The position numbers and the translations under genes were made by a program. This document shows positions 8,266 through 17,381 of a stretch of 64,000 nucleotides of DNA, one piece after another. Position 1 is the first letter of the stretch, and the number at the start of each line of letters is the position of its first letter. The DNA comes from Staphylococcus lugdunensis (lineage in GTDB: Bacteria > Bacillota > Bacilli > Staphylococcales > Staphylococcaceae): assembly GCF_002901705.1 (NCBI RefSeq), contig NZ_PPPV01000012.1, forward strand, positions 938,782 through 1,002,781, read 5' to 3'. The notes under the pieces were generated by a model, which saw only the letters and a program-made list of their open reading frames with translations, searched no databases and had not been told where the DNA came from.

Positions 8266-9528
8266 CTACCAAGTTATTTTAATTTTAGCTCCGAATAAGA
8301 ATTTAGCATCTACTTCAATTCCTCTTGCGCCTGCTTCAACCTTACCTCCAGCTTGTGCACCAACACTACCTCCAACATCAAAGTTAATTCCACCAATAGT
8401 AAATCCACCATCGACTTCTGCTTTTGCCCCAACAGCTTCAGCTTCAAGTCCAACTCCATCTATTCCAGCAGTCAATCCAGCACTAGCTGATGCTACTTCT
8501 ACATTTGTTTTGCCATGGAAATTATAATCCTCTGTACCCAATCTCGTTTCAAGTCCAGCATCAAAAAGTTGTGCATTGGCATTTGCCTTAATGTGTTTAC
8601 TATCAACATCAACACTTCCTTTAGCACTTATAACACTATATCCTGCTTGACTTTCTGAATACTTATCTTTTGTTTTTACGTTAGAATTAAGAACAGACAT
8701 GTCTCCTTCTGCACCATACGAATCCTTTGTTACATGCGATTTACCATGTATACTCCCTGCTTCTGTAGTACCGACTGTTTTCCCATCTTTAGAATATAAT
8801 TGCTCTCTATACTTAACTTTTTCTCCTTCAGCATATGCTACAGGACTTTCAGCTTTCATCTTTTTAAACTCACCAGAATTTACTTCGCTCTTATACCAAG
8901 GCTCTTTTGTAATTGAATTAATCTTCGAAGCAATAATTCCATTTTTATCATGGTATTCACTACTCAATTTATTAATTTGTGTAACTAATCCCTGTATTTC
9001 ACTTGTAATTGAAGATAGAGAACTTTGACCTTCTTTATCCATGTTTTCAAGTTTGGTATTAGTATCATTTATATTTTTTTCACTGTCATCATAACCACTT
9101 TCAACTTTATCTTTACCTAAAGGAACTGTATCAATAAATTCTGATGCATCAGATAATAAACTTGAAGAATCACTAGTTATATCAATAAATTCTTTTTTCT
9201 TATCATCAACATCTTTTTTTGTATCATCTAAAGTATCTGAATCAATTTTAGCATTTGAATCACTATCACATTCATGTCCTAAATCTTTTAATTTTTGCAC
9301 TGCTGTTTCAAAATTAGAGATTACGTTTATAGCTCTCGAAATTGTACCAATATGTGCTGAACTAACATATTTTTTAATACTATCCCCAGCATCTCCCTTA
9401 ATGCTCCCTGTTTTAGATAAAGTATTACATTGAGTGTAATGATTATATAATGCTTCATTTAATTGACTTTTCATGTCACTTGTATTCTCTAAATAGTCTT
9501 CTAATTCCGAATTAATTAAACGTGTCAT
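8266..9528 (-). CDS. LXG-domain T7SS effector with glycine-rich C-terminal domain
   Basis: A 420-residue protein. Residues 1 to about 200 form the helical LXG targeting domain: SIKGDAGDSIKKYV near residue 42-55 followed by IGTISRAINVISNFETAVQKL matches the core of that family. A short Lys-rich linker precedes a C-terminal half (about 227-420) of alternating hydrophobic and polar residues, very rich in Gly and Ala in the last 100 residues (VGAKAEVDGGFTIGG, GSVGAQAGGKVEAG). LXG proteins are toxins exported by the EssC machine to act on rivals. No nuclease, lipase or NADase motif is visible, so a membrane-active domain is the likeliest guess. It compares in layout to S. aureus EsxX. It sits between its two helical partner genes. 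Confidence 0.8.
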   Translation of the reverse strand: MTRLINSELEDYLENTSDMKSQLNEALYNHYTQCNTLSKTGSIKGDAGDSIKKYVSSAHIGTISRAINVISNFETAVQKLKDLGHECDSDSNAKIDSDTLDDTKKDVDDKKKEFIDITSDSSSLLSDASEFIDTVPLGKDKVESGYDDSEKNINDTNTKLENMDKEGQSSLSSITSEIQGLVTQINKLSSEYHDKNGIIASKINSITKEPWYKSEVNSGEFKKMKAESPVAYAEGEKVKYREQLYSKDGKTVGTTEAGSIHGKSHVTKDSYGAEGDMSVLNSNVKTKDKYSESQAGYSVISAKGSVDVDSKHIKANANAQLFDAGLETRLGTEDYNFHGKTNVEVASASAGLTAGIDGVGLEAEAVGAKAEVDGGFTIGGINFDVGGSVGAQAGGKVEAGARGIEVDAKFLFGAKIKITW

Positions 9529-9539
9529 ATTTTTTCACC

Positions 9540-9830
9540 TCAATGTTTATTCGATATTTTATCTGCATTTTCTTGGTCATTTTTTTGAATCGTTGCAGCT
9601 ATCTTATCCATAGCATCTTTATCTGTACTTATCATTTGGGCGTATTTTTTCATGGCATTAGATAACTCATCAATTAAACCATCTAGTTTGTCTATGCTAT
9701 CAAGTTTTGTTTCCTTTTTGGCATCCTTTATTTCTGAAATATTCACGCCACTAATTTCTTCTGAACCCTCACCAAAACTAGATAGTTGATCCTGAAATTC
9801 TATTGGATCTAAATAAATCTCTTTTCCCAT
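9540..9830 (-). CDS. DUF3130-like WXG100-type helical partner of LXG effector
   Basis: A 96-residue acidic protein beginning MGKEIYLDPIEFQDQLSSF, with a helix, a short turn (VNISEIKDAKKETKLDS), and a long C-terminal helix (IDELSNAMKKYAQMI). Size, helical hairpin shape and position directly before an LXG gene match the DUF3130 (TIGR04197) group, LXG-accessory proteins that pair with the LXG domain for export; I use the family name with moderate confidence. GGAGG lies 8 bases before the ATG. Its start follows the previous stop by only 3 bases and the LXG gene starts 11 bases after its own stop, so translation is tightly linked. Confidence 0.65.
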   Translation of the reverse strand: MGKEIYLDPIEFQDQLSSFGEGSEEISGVNISEIKDAKKETKLDSIDKLDGLIDELSNAMKKYAQMISTDKDAMDKIAATIQKNDQENADKISNKH

Positions 9831-9833
9831 TTA

Positions 9834-10916
9834 TTACGCCTCCTTAAAGTTAATTTCAAATACATTCAGATGCATATTCTCAAAGAATTCTTTAAAATCA
9901 TTGAGAGTGATATTTTTTAAGTAATCCAAAATTTTTGAAATACTCAAATTATCTCCAAATAATTTGGCTAAAATTGAATTAAATTCTTCACTACCACTGT
10001 GATACATGTTATTAATACTATTAATCAATATTTCTTTGTATTTGATAACTTTATCATCAGTAATATCTGATACTGATTTTTCATCATTTTGTCTAAGATC
10101 TGCTTGTCCTAATATACCTATTTCTTTTCTTGAAATTTGAACTTGAAAATTTGAATTAAATATATGATACCCCAAAATTAATACATTTGCGTAATTGTAA
10201 TTGAAATCATTTTTAATGAGGTGATTGAAATGATATCCTATATAATTACTAACATGTCTTGCTTCTTCTTCAATCGTAACATCATTTTCATCATTTTCAT
10301 TTACTAGATATGAAAATTTATGGTTTAGCTTACTAAAATTCAACAGTTTCTCTTTATTATCTATATCTTTATTAATGTTAATGATGCAGTTTTCGTAAAA
10401 GATCATTTCTTTTTTAAATGTTAGTAAATCTTTAATATCAAAGTTCCATATATCATTAATCAAACTTTTCAAATTGAAATTATAGTAATCACTAAACATT
10501 TCCATAAATTTCATTGTAGCTCTATACTCATTTATTTTGAAATTGGATTCCATATCTTTTTTTGCATTATCAATTGCTGCATCAAAACTATCATTATCTA
10601 TATTAATATCTAATAATTTCTCGACTATTTCATTAAAAGTACTTATATAGCCTTCATTTGACCCGTTTTTTATATCATATTCGAAGGATAAAACTGTACT
10701 ATTCATGTAATTATTAATGTCTATTTTTATATTTTTCTTTGCTAACACGTCTTTCATATATTGTGCGAATACGATTGTAGTTGCATTTGAAAAAAAGATT
10801 TCTCTTTCATCTTCAAATTTCACTATTGAATGCCCAACGCCAGTACCGATAATAAAGCTAGTCAAAATATTATCTTCATCAGCTATTCCATTTTTGCTAT
10901 TCAAGTCAAATTTCAT
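9834..10916 (-). CDS. M16-peptidase-like protein without catalytic motif, unknown
   Basis: A 360-residue protein in the first accessory slot after essC, with GGAGG 7 bases before its ATG. I do not recognise it by identity. The layout recalls the M16 (insulinase/processing peptidase) fold: an early strand and GTGVGH turn, SFEYDIKNGSNEGYISTF followed by a DNDSFDAAIDNAKKDME helix, then DLLTFKKEMIFYENCIININKDID, which resembles the M16 stretch before its second half, and a helix-rich end. The HxxEH zinc motif and distal Glu are absent, so it should not be a protease. It may act as a scaffold or chaperone for the effector encoded downstream. The fold assignment is an inference from pattern only. 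Confidence 0.55.
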   Translation of the reverse strand: MKFDLNSKNGIADEDNILTSFIIGTGVGHSIVKFEDEREIFFSNATTIVFAQYMKDVLAKKNIKIDINNYMNSTVLSFEYDIKNGSNEGYISTFNEIVEKLLDINIDNDSFDAAIDNAKKDMESNFKINEYRATMKFMEMFSDYYNFNLKSLINDIWNFDIKDLLTFKKEMIFYENCIININKDIDNKEKLLNFSKLNHKFSYLVNENDENDVTIEEEARHVSNYIGYHFNHLIKNDFNYNYANVLILGYHIFNSNFQVQISRKEIGILGQADLRQNDEKSVSDITDDKVIKYKEILINSINNMYHSGSEEFNSILAKLFGDNLSISKILDYLKNITLNDFKEFFENMHLNVFEINFKEA

Positions 10917-10928
10917 TATTTTGCCTCC

Positions 10929-13900
10929 CTATTCAAATAATTTAATTCTTTTATACTCGTAGTCACAAATATAATACATTTCATTACGCTTAAGAATTTT
11001 TTCGTTAGAGTTATAGCGTACTTTTATCAAATCTTGTTCGCTAATGCTCATACCGACAAATGCATTATTTACAATCTCTTTTAATAATCTAGCTTGTGAG
11101 CTTATACCCCCAATAGTTTCTTGATAAAGTCCAAAAACTATAGGATACACATTATTTTTTGGTCCATCTAAAAATATTGATTCTATTTCATTATTTGTAG
11201 GTGCTGCAACATTTATAAATTCTTTGAAGTTAGAAATGATTACAATCCATTTTTTTTGTGGTTCAATGTTCTTTATAAAGTTAACTAATTCATTTTTAAA
11301 AGCAATTATATCCTTTTTTTCTTGACAGTATAAATAATTTTCGTATTCAGAATTTTTCAATCTACCTGTTGTGTCTAATATAGCAATTTCATATTCCTTT
11401 GAAACAATTTTTAATTGCTTTTCTAATATATTAAAACCGTTATCAATATCAACTGGCTTAACCGAAGTAAATATATTAGATTTTTGGAGATTGAAACCGA
11501 TTGGCTGTACTTCATCAAATTCTAATCCCATTGGTATTATCTTTTCTTCTAATATTATCTTATTAAAGTCAAATGTATTCAACTGTTTATCAAAATATAC
11601 TTTTTCTGGCATCATTGGAATATGACTTGGATAATCGCCAACATAGTGTTCGTTCATTTGAGCGATCTCGTCTTTGATGCGGTTATTGTATGTCTCACCT
11701 TCTGCTAGTTTGAATGGCTGTGCAATTTGGAATTGGGTGAAGTTATCATCATTGATGGCTGCACGGCCTTTCATGTCTTTAACGCCTTTTTTGTATGAAC
11801 CAATGATGTTGGTTAACTCATTGTTATCGAATAGATATAGAGCAACGCGTGTCTTAATGTTGGTGAAGATTGCGGATTTAATCGCACTTGAACGTGAACC
11901 TGTTAGGATAATGTATATGCCTAATGCTAAACCTTCACGTGTGACTTTCATCATCATATCTTCATAGGCTTCCATTAATGGTGATTCTTTAACGGCGTCG
12001 TAGTTATCAATCATGATAAAGACGTTTGGTACATTGTCTTGTGTTTCGCGTTTATATTGTTCGATATTAACGACGCGTTGTTGGCTTAATAAGCGTTTAC
12101 GTTCTGATACGAGTTCGTTAATGCGTTTTAAAGCTTTTGTGATTTTATCTTCTTGGTCTATCGTGAATAAGTCCGCCACATGTGGGATATCGGATACTGG
12201 CATTAAGCCGTTTGTACCGAAATCGAATAAATACATATGGGCTTGATCTGGTCTAAAATGACGTGCAATATCGAAAATAATGTTGTGTAAGAATGTCGTG
12301 CGGCCGTATCCTGGACTTCCGATTAAGGCAATATGTCCTGACGCTTTTAATTTTAGGGTTAACGGCCCTTGGAATTGTTCTTCTGGCACGTCTTTTAAAC
12401 CAAGTGTTAATTCAACGTCGCCTGGTTGATCACTCCATAGTGCTTTAAAGTCTGTCGTCATTAACTCATCTTGATATACATTTTCTGGTAAAGGTGGTAA
12501 CCATGGACGTTTCACTTCTGTAATGTTTAAACGTTCTGTAATTTCTTCAATATGGGCAATGACCGCTTCCAGTTCGGTTTGTGTTGGTTGCGCTTCAGCA
12601 TCGGTTAAACCACTTAAGTCTTTATTGATGGCTTGGAGCTGACCATATTCATTGATAGCATAAATCGTTTTATCTTCTGTCTCGATAACATTTTCTTCAG
12701 TGTCATACACTGCACCGCTCCATGCGGATTGGAATAGTTCATAAATTTCGTTATTCCCTACTTGTAAGTATGCACGACCTGGTAACGTAATATCTGCAGC
12801 GTCTGGTGTTTTTAATATTTCGTTACTATCTTGACGGTCTTGTACTTTTAAGGCTAATTTGAATTTAGAGTTCGACCATATTTGATCGTCAACCACACCG
12901 GATGGCTTTTGTGTAGCCAAGATTAAGTGTATCCCTAATGACCGTCCAATACGTGCAGTTGATACTAATTCTTTCATGAAATCTGGTTGTTCTGATTTTA
13001 ATTCCGCAAATTCATCGGAAATCAGGAATAAATGCGGCATCGGTTCTGTCGCAACGCCTTCTTTAAATAACTTGTGATATTGGTTAATGTGGTTAACATC
13101 AAACTCCCCAAATAAACGTTGACGTTTGCGCAATTCGGCTTTGATGGACTCTAGTGCACGCATGGCTTCGTCTCCATCTAAGTTGGTAATCGTTCCCACA
13201 AGATGTTTTAAGTTTTTAAAGAGGTTCGCCATTCCCCCACCTTTGTAGTCAATTAATAAGAATGCCACTTCATGTGGGTGGAAGTTCACTGCGAGTGACA
13301 GAATGTAAGATTGGATGATTTCTGACTTACCTGACCCTGTTGTACCTGCAATTAAACCATGTGGCCCGTGTGCTTTTTCATGTAGGTTCAGCTCTAGAAT
13401 GTCATCTTGCCCACGCACACCTAGGGGCACTGCCATCGTCTTAAATGTTTCATTTTGTTGCCAACGCTGTACAATATTGAGTTGATCCACATCCTTGACT
13501 TGATACATTTGTAGAAATGTAATACTGTCAGGAATGGCATTTTTCATATGCTCAACATGATTTAAGTTGGCAATGCGGCGTGCGATATATTCTTTATCAA
13601 TACCTTCCATACTTTCAGGTACAAATGGCGTTTTCACTAATTCTTTTTCTTTCATGATGAGTTCGCCTTCTGTGTGAGATTTGATATCGATAATCGTTTC
13701 TACATGTTCTGGTAAACTTTCAATCACGTCTTCAACAAAGATAAGTGAAATACCATAATCTGATAAATCTTGGTTGACGTATTCAAGAATAACGTGATCA
13801 ATAATTAATGACATATCCGTAATAATAAATACTAAATTCGGTTTGAAAATAATTTGTTCATTGCTTCTACTACGTTCTCTGACGGTTTGAATGCGCTCTT

Positions 13901-15359
13901 TAATCATGCTGTAAATGGATGTCAATATTTGGTCGCGTGTACGTTGATTATAGACGAAACCTCTAATGTTCAGCGCTTTTAATGTTGTATGTGGTAACCA
14001 ACGTGACCAATTCAACTTCTTATATTCATCTTCACGCGTCACTAATAAGAATTCTAGATCATGATAGCTATGGAATGTCGCGAGTTGCAGCATCATTTTT
14101 TCGAGTTCTTCTAAGATTAGACGGCGTGTCCCAATGTAGGCAATAGGCCCATGGGTTAAATCGTTGGTTAATGGTGCTTGTTCGACATTTTCATAGAATT
14201 CATACAGGCGTTTCGCATCGTCAAACAGTTCGTCACGGCGCTGATTAAATTCTTCCTCCGAGTAATCCACTTTGAACGACTTTTGAATATCTGCAATCCC
14301 TAATTTATAGTAAAGATAATCGTGATGTTGTGGTGATTTTTCATAAATTCTTGGTGCTTTGCTGTCAACAATCTCTTTAATTTCTGCCAACGTTGGATAG
14401 TGAAAGTTCAAGCTAAAGCGTTGATTTTTAATGGCATGGTTAATCGCTGTTGATTTTTCATCCAAATAGGCTTTATAATCTTTCTCCCGCTTTTTAACTT
14501 CTTCCTTATACTTTTTCTTTTCTGAAAAGTATGTCGTAATACCGAAGATGATGGTTACTGTACTCATACCAATCATCATTAAAATATAGACACCTAAAGG
14601 TCGTACTAAAAAGATCACAACCGTCAAGGCAATCATCACTAATGGCGGAATGATGGAGCGCCAAATCATAGAGTTATTCTTCTGAATTGGTTGAGGTGGG
14701 CGCTCTATCTTAATGGTATCTGTCGGTTCACGATGAATAATTCTCGGTGAACGATGGTAATCATTTGATTCTATCGTATAATTTTCAAACTTATCGCTAT
14801 TTCTGCGAATAAGTTCCGTCTCAATATCATCATGTGACAAGATGTTGATACCATCTTCTCTAATTTCAATCCACATGTCGTCAATAAACAAGTGATCGCC
14901 GACATAAGCTCTATCCACTTTATTATGTTGTTTATCGTAATTGATAAAGACTTCAGCTGCGTTATCATGAATGATTTTAATATAGTGTTGTTCTTTAATG
15001 CGATGAATATCCTTTAAAATAATGACATTGGTCGCGCCACTTATCTTTAAGTCATCGTATGCATGGTTACCTATCGTCATCACTTCTTTAAGTGATGGAT
15101 ACATGAATGAATGTAAATGTTCTTGACCATAAAGTTTTAATGTCACTTCTCCATCTGCAACTTTACGCACCAATGTTTTAAACAAGGTCGTATGATTGGC
15201 TTGCCAAGCGCCAAATTCATTTTGTTCAATATGAATGGCCTCTGGCAAATGCTTTAGCGTGATATCTGCTTTGTCATCCGAACTGATAGTATAAGTTTTA
15301 TCATCTTGGAGATTTAGCATTTTTAATTGGTCATTATATTGTATTATCAATTTATGCAT
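10929..15359 (-). CDS. essC: EssC, T7SS FtsK/SpoIIIE-type ATPase (variant C-terminus)
   Basis: The membrane ATPase that powers and selects T7SS export, 1476 residues from the second ATG (15359), which has better spacing from GAGGG than the first. Two FHA domains occupy about 1-190. Two membrane helices (around 230-283) follow [11 protein letters not shown]. ATPase domain D1 carries GTTGSGKSE near residue 670 with LLIDYKGGG downstream, D2 carries GSPGYGRTT near 1015, and D3 at the end lacks a canonical P-loop. Up to D2 it matches S. aureus EssC as I recall it. After about residue 1070 it departs from the EssC1 sequence, so this is another essC type, as expected from the different downstream genes. 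Base composition turns more AT-rich near 11.65 kb. Confidence 0.95.
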   Translation of the reverse strand: MHKLIIQYNDQLKMLNLQDDKTYTISSDDKADITLKHLPEAIHIEQNEFGAWQANHTTLFKTLVRKVADGEVTLKLYGQEHLHSFMYPSLKEVMTIGNHAYDDLKISGATNVIILKDIHRIKEQHYIKIIHDNAAEVFINYDKQHNKVDRAYVGDHLFIDDMWIEIREDGINILSHDDIETELIRRNSDKFENYTIESNDYHRSPRIIHREPTDTIKIERPPQPIQKNNSMIWRSIIPPLVMIALTVVIFLVRPLGVYILMMIGMSTVTIIFGITTYFSEKKKYKEEVKKREKDYKAYLDEKSTAINHAIKNQRFSLNFHYPTLAEIKEIVDSKAPRIYEKSPQHHDYLYYKLGIADIQKSFKVDYSEEEFNQRRDELFDDAKRLYEFYENVEQAPLTNDLTHGPIAYIGTRRLILEELEKMMLQLATFHSYHDLEFLLVTREDEYKKLNWSRWLPHTTLKALNIRGFVYNQRTRDQILTSIYSMIKERIQTVRERSRSNEQIIFKPNLVFIITDMSLIIDHVILEYVNQDLSDYGISLIFVEDVIESLPEHVETIIDIKSHTEGELIMKEKELVKTPFVPESMEGIDKEYIARRIANLNHVEHMKNAIPDSITFLQMYQVKDVDQLNIVQRWQQNETFKTMAVPLGVRGQDDILELNLHEKAHGPHGLIAGTTGSGKSEIIQSYILSLAVNFHPHEVAFLLIDYKGGGMANLFKNLKHLVGTITNLDGDEAMRALESIKAELRKRQRLFGEFDVNHINQYHKLFKEGVATEPMPHLFLISDEFAELKSEQPDFMKELVSTARIGRSLGIHLILATQKPSGVVDDQIWSNSKFKLALKVQDRQDSNEILKTPDAADITLPGRAYLQVGNNEIYELFQSAWSGAVYDTEENVIETEDKTIYAINEYGQLQAINKDLSGLTDAEAQPTQTELEAVIAHIEEITERLNITEVKRPWLPPLPENVYQDELMTTDFKALWSDQPGDVELTLGLKDVPEEQFQGPLTLKLKASGHIALIGSPGYGRTTFLHNIIFDIARHFRPDQAHMYLFDFGTNGLMPVSDIPHVADLFTIDQEDKITKALKRINELVSERKRLLSQQRVVNIEQYKRETQDNVPNVFIMIDNYDAVKESPLMEAYEDMMMKVTREGLALGIYIILTGSRSSAIKSAIFTNIKTRVALYLFDNNELTNIIGSYKKGVKDMKGRAAINDDNFTQFQIAQPFKLAEGETYNNRIKDEIAQMNEHYVGDYPSHIPMMPEKVYFDKQLNTFDFNKIILEEKIIPMGLEFDEVQPIGFNLQKSNIFTSVKPVDIDNGFNILEKQLKIVSKEYEIAILDTTGRLKNSEYENYLYCQEKKDIIAFKNELVNFIKNIEPQKKWIVIISNFKEFINVAAPTNNEIESIFLDGPKNNVYPIVFGLYQETIGGISSQARLLKEIVNNAFVGMSISEQDLIKVRYNSNEKILKRNEMYYICDYEYKRIKLFE

Positions 15360-15380
15360 CATTCTGCCCTCAATCCTATA

Positions 15381-16694
15381 CTATTTTTTCCGTTCTGCTT
15401 CTTGACGTTTTTGTTTATCTTTTTGCGCTTGTTCTTTTTGTTTCTTCTCATTTTCTTCTTGTTGTTTTATTTTTTCATCTTTTTTCTTAGCTGCTTCTTC
15501 TTTTTCTTTGGAAGATTCTTCTTTAGCTTGTTTTTCTTTTTCTAAAATATCTTGTAATTTATCGTTATATTTTTTCGTTTCTTCTGAACGTTTATCGTTT
15601 GATAAGTTAGCATTATTTTTGATTGAATTTAATTTATTGATTAAAGCTAATTTAGTAATATCGTTATCATCTAAATATGTGGCAATATTAAGTGCTTCGT
15701 CATAGTCACCTTGACCTAATTCCATCCAATAAAGTAAATAATCTTTATTCGAATTTGGTGTAATATTGTTTAATAAGTTCTCTTTTTTATCTTTTTCCAA
15801 GCCTTGTTTATTTGTTTCAACATAGCTTTTTGCATAGATGTATAACGCTTCTTTATCTAAATTTTTACCATTTAAATCATCGTAATCATTGAGCACTTGT
15901 GTGTAATTCGATTTCACATATGATTTATAACCTTTTTCAATCTGAGCATTATTTTTCATTACTGAAAAGTACAGATAAGCAAGTATTGCTAGTAAAATAA
16001 CACCAATTACGCTCATTGTAATGGCAATAGCTTTGAAAATCGTAAAGTTTCTTCTCTTCACATATGAGAAGTTACGACGATAATCTGATTGTTGTTTATC
16101 AAATTGTTCAACTAAAAAGGCTTTTAATTCATCTAACGTCGCAATATCAATGATTTTCTTTTCAAACGGTGTGCCTTTATGTAATTCAAGGTTACCTTCT
16201 ACTAAAGAATCGAATGTGACTTTGTCATTAAATGCCGTGATAATCAGTGCTTTGTAACGCGCAAGAAACTCTTCATCCGATAAGGCAAGGGGTTCGACAA
16301 TATTTTTCAAACCACGTGTCTTTAATAACGGTAATCCATCTTTCGTAAAGAATAATTCTTGTGGCGATAAGATGAAGGTGTAACGTGTTTTCAGCACATC
16401 TTCGAGCTTGGCAATGTTTAACAAATAACGCATTTTTTCATTTTTAGGGAAGGTCTTTATTTCTGAAAATGGCGTGTGATGTTGTGACAAATCATAATGA
16501 ATTTGATAACTATCTCTTAATTCAGTCAGCCTCGCATTTAAAAATGCATTGTCTTGCTGTTCTAATAAATACATCAAATGATAATGTTCATCTTTAATCG
16601 AGGATTTAGGAATCTCTCGCATATCTTCGCGTTCATGCTTTGTTTCTTTAATTACGTCTTGCTCATTTCGTTCTTCAGCTTTGTTTTTTGCCAT
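15381..16694 (-). CDS. essB: EssB, T7SS membrane component
   Basis: A 437-residue bitopic membrane protein of the T7SS core. It has an N-terminal cytoplasmic pseudokinase-like domain (about 1-210, with MREIPKSSIK and FFTKDGLPLLKTRGL), one membrane helix (about 220-245, AIAITMSVIGVILLAILAY), an extracellular helical domain with DYTQVLNDYDDL-type features and SNKDYLLYWMELGQGDYDEA, and a Lys/Glu-rich coiled tail of about 55 residues. Length and motifs agree with S. aureus EssB (444 residues). It lies 21 bases upstream of essC and downstream of esaB. EssB with EsaA, EssA and EssC builds the translocon. Confidence 0.95.
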   Translation of the reverse strand: MAKNKAEERNEQDVIKETKHEREDMREIPKSSIKDEHYHLMYLLEQQDNAFLNARLTELRDSYQIHYDLSQHHTPFSEIKTFPKNEKMRYLLNIAKLEDVLKTRYTFILSPQELFFTKDGLPLLKTRGLKNIVEPLALSDEEFLARYKALIITAFNDKVTFDSLVEGNLELHKGTPFEKKIIDIATLDELKAFLVEQFDKQQSDYRRNFSYVKRRNFTIFKAIAITMSVIGVILLAILAYLYFSVMKNNAQIEKGYKSYVKSNYTQVLNDYDDLNGKNLDKEALYIYAKSYVETNKQGLEKDKKENLLNNITPNSNKDYLLYWMELGQGDYDEALNIATYLDDNDITKLALINKLNSIKNNANLSNDKRSEETKKYNDKLQDILEKEKQAKEESSKEKEEAAKKKDEKIKQQEENEKKQKEQAQKDKQKRQEAERKK

Positions 16695-16707
16695 CTTTTG
16701 ATTCTCC

Positions 16708-16950
16708 CTACAATATTTTCAGAATATCTCCATCTGCAATTTTGCCGTCCACGAGTCGGTCATTTTCTAGTAATAAGCGATCCTTAGTGGTCACTTTTAT
16801 TTGATTTTTATAATCATATATTTCTAAATCTAAACTTTCTATAATCAGTGGTATTAGTTGTTTGATAGGAATAAATATGGGAACTGCTAAATCAAAGCTT
16901 CCGTGTTGATAGTTTGAAAAATCAAATGTCACTTTTTTATGCTGGCTCAT
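16708..16950 (-). CDS. esaB: EsaB, ubiquitin-like T7SS component
   Basis: An 80-residue cytoplasmic protein with the ubiquitin-like fold of EsaB/YukD. KVTFDFSNYQHGSFDLAVP leads into the first strands, and ENDRLVDGKIADGDILKIL is the conserved end. EsaB is needed for T7SS activity and in S. aureus has regulatory effects. Its ATG overlaps the stop of essA by 4 bases, and essB follows 13 bases later, which fits a single core transcript. Confidence 0.95.
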   Translation of the reverse strand: MSQHKKVTFDFSNYQHGSFDLAVPIFIPIKQLIPLIIESLDLEIYDYKNQIKVTTKDRLLLENDRLVDGKIADGDILKIL

Positions 16951-17381
16951 CGTTTAACCCTTCTCCCTCGCTGGATGGTAAATACCATAAATCCTATAGT
17001 TAAAAAAGCCCCTATACTTAACAAGATATATGGAAAGAAATTTTTCTTTTGTTTGTCTTGTAAATAAGGGCTTTTATCACTCTCCGCTGTTTTGTTCAAA
17101 TTCTTGTTTGAAAACAATACATGCTTTGTTTCATCCAAGCGGGACTTATTGCCCGCTTGGTTTTGAAACAAATTATTTTTTATATTTGAATCTTTATTCT
17201 GTTGTTGTTCTTTAATGCGTTGATTTATTTTTTTACTTTCATCATCAAAGAGCGTTGTATCGTATTCTTTGATATCTTTATTCACATTTTGTTGATCTTC
17301 ATCATCGACTCTTATATCTAAATCACCTTGATGTGGATTGGCAGTTAATAGCGTCATCATGGTTAAGCCTTCAATGAGCAT
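16947..17381 (-). CDS. essA: EssA, T7SS membrane protein
   Basis: A 144-residue core T7SS membrane protein. A hydrophobic N-terminus is followed by an extracellular stretch with YDTTLFDDESKKINQ and NNLFQNQAGNKSRLDETKHV, then a C-terminal membrane helix (YILLSIGAFLTIGFMVF) and the basic end RGRRVKR. It is slightly shorter than S. aureus EssA (about 152) because the C-terminal tail is cut short. The ATG overlaps the esaA stop by one base (TAATG), with GAGAGG 8 bases upstream. Confidence 0.93.
   Translation of the reverse strand: MLIEGLTMMTLLTANPHQGDLDIRVDDEDQQNVNKDIKEYDTTLFDDESKKINQRIKEQQQNKDSNIKNNLFQNQAGNKSRLDETKHVLFSNKNLNKTAESDKSPYLQDKQKKNFFPYILLSIGAFLTIGFMVFTIQRGRRVKR

Noticed and set aside
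8240-8527. Plus-strand Pro/Ala-rich frame opposite the LXG gene
   Set aside because: It mirrors the Gly/Ala-rich toxin end; no ribosome site and no family match.
15327-15545. Plus-strand frame rich in Phe and Leu opposite essB
   Set aside because: It is the complement of the Lys/Glu-rich coiled tail of essB and has no start signals.
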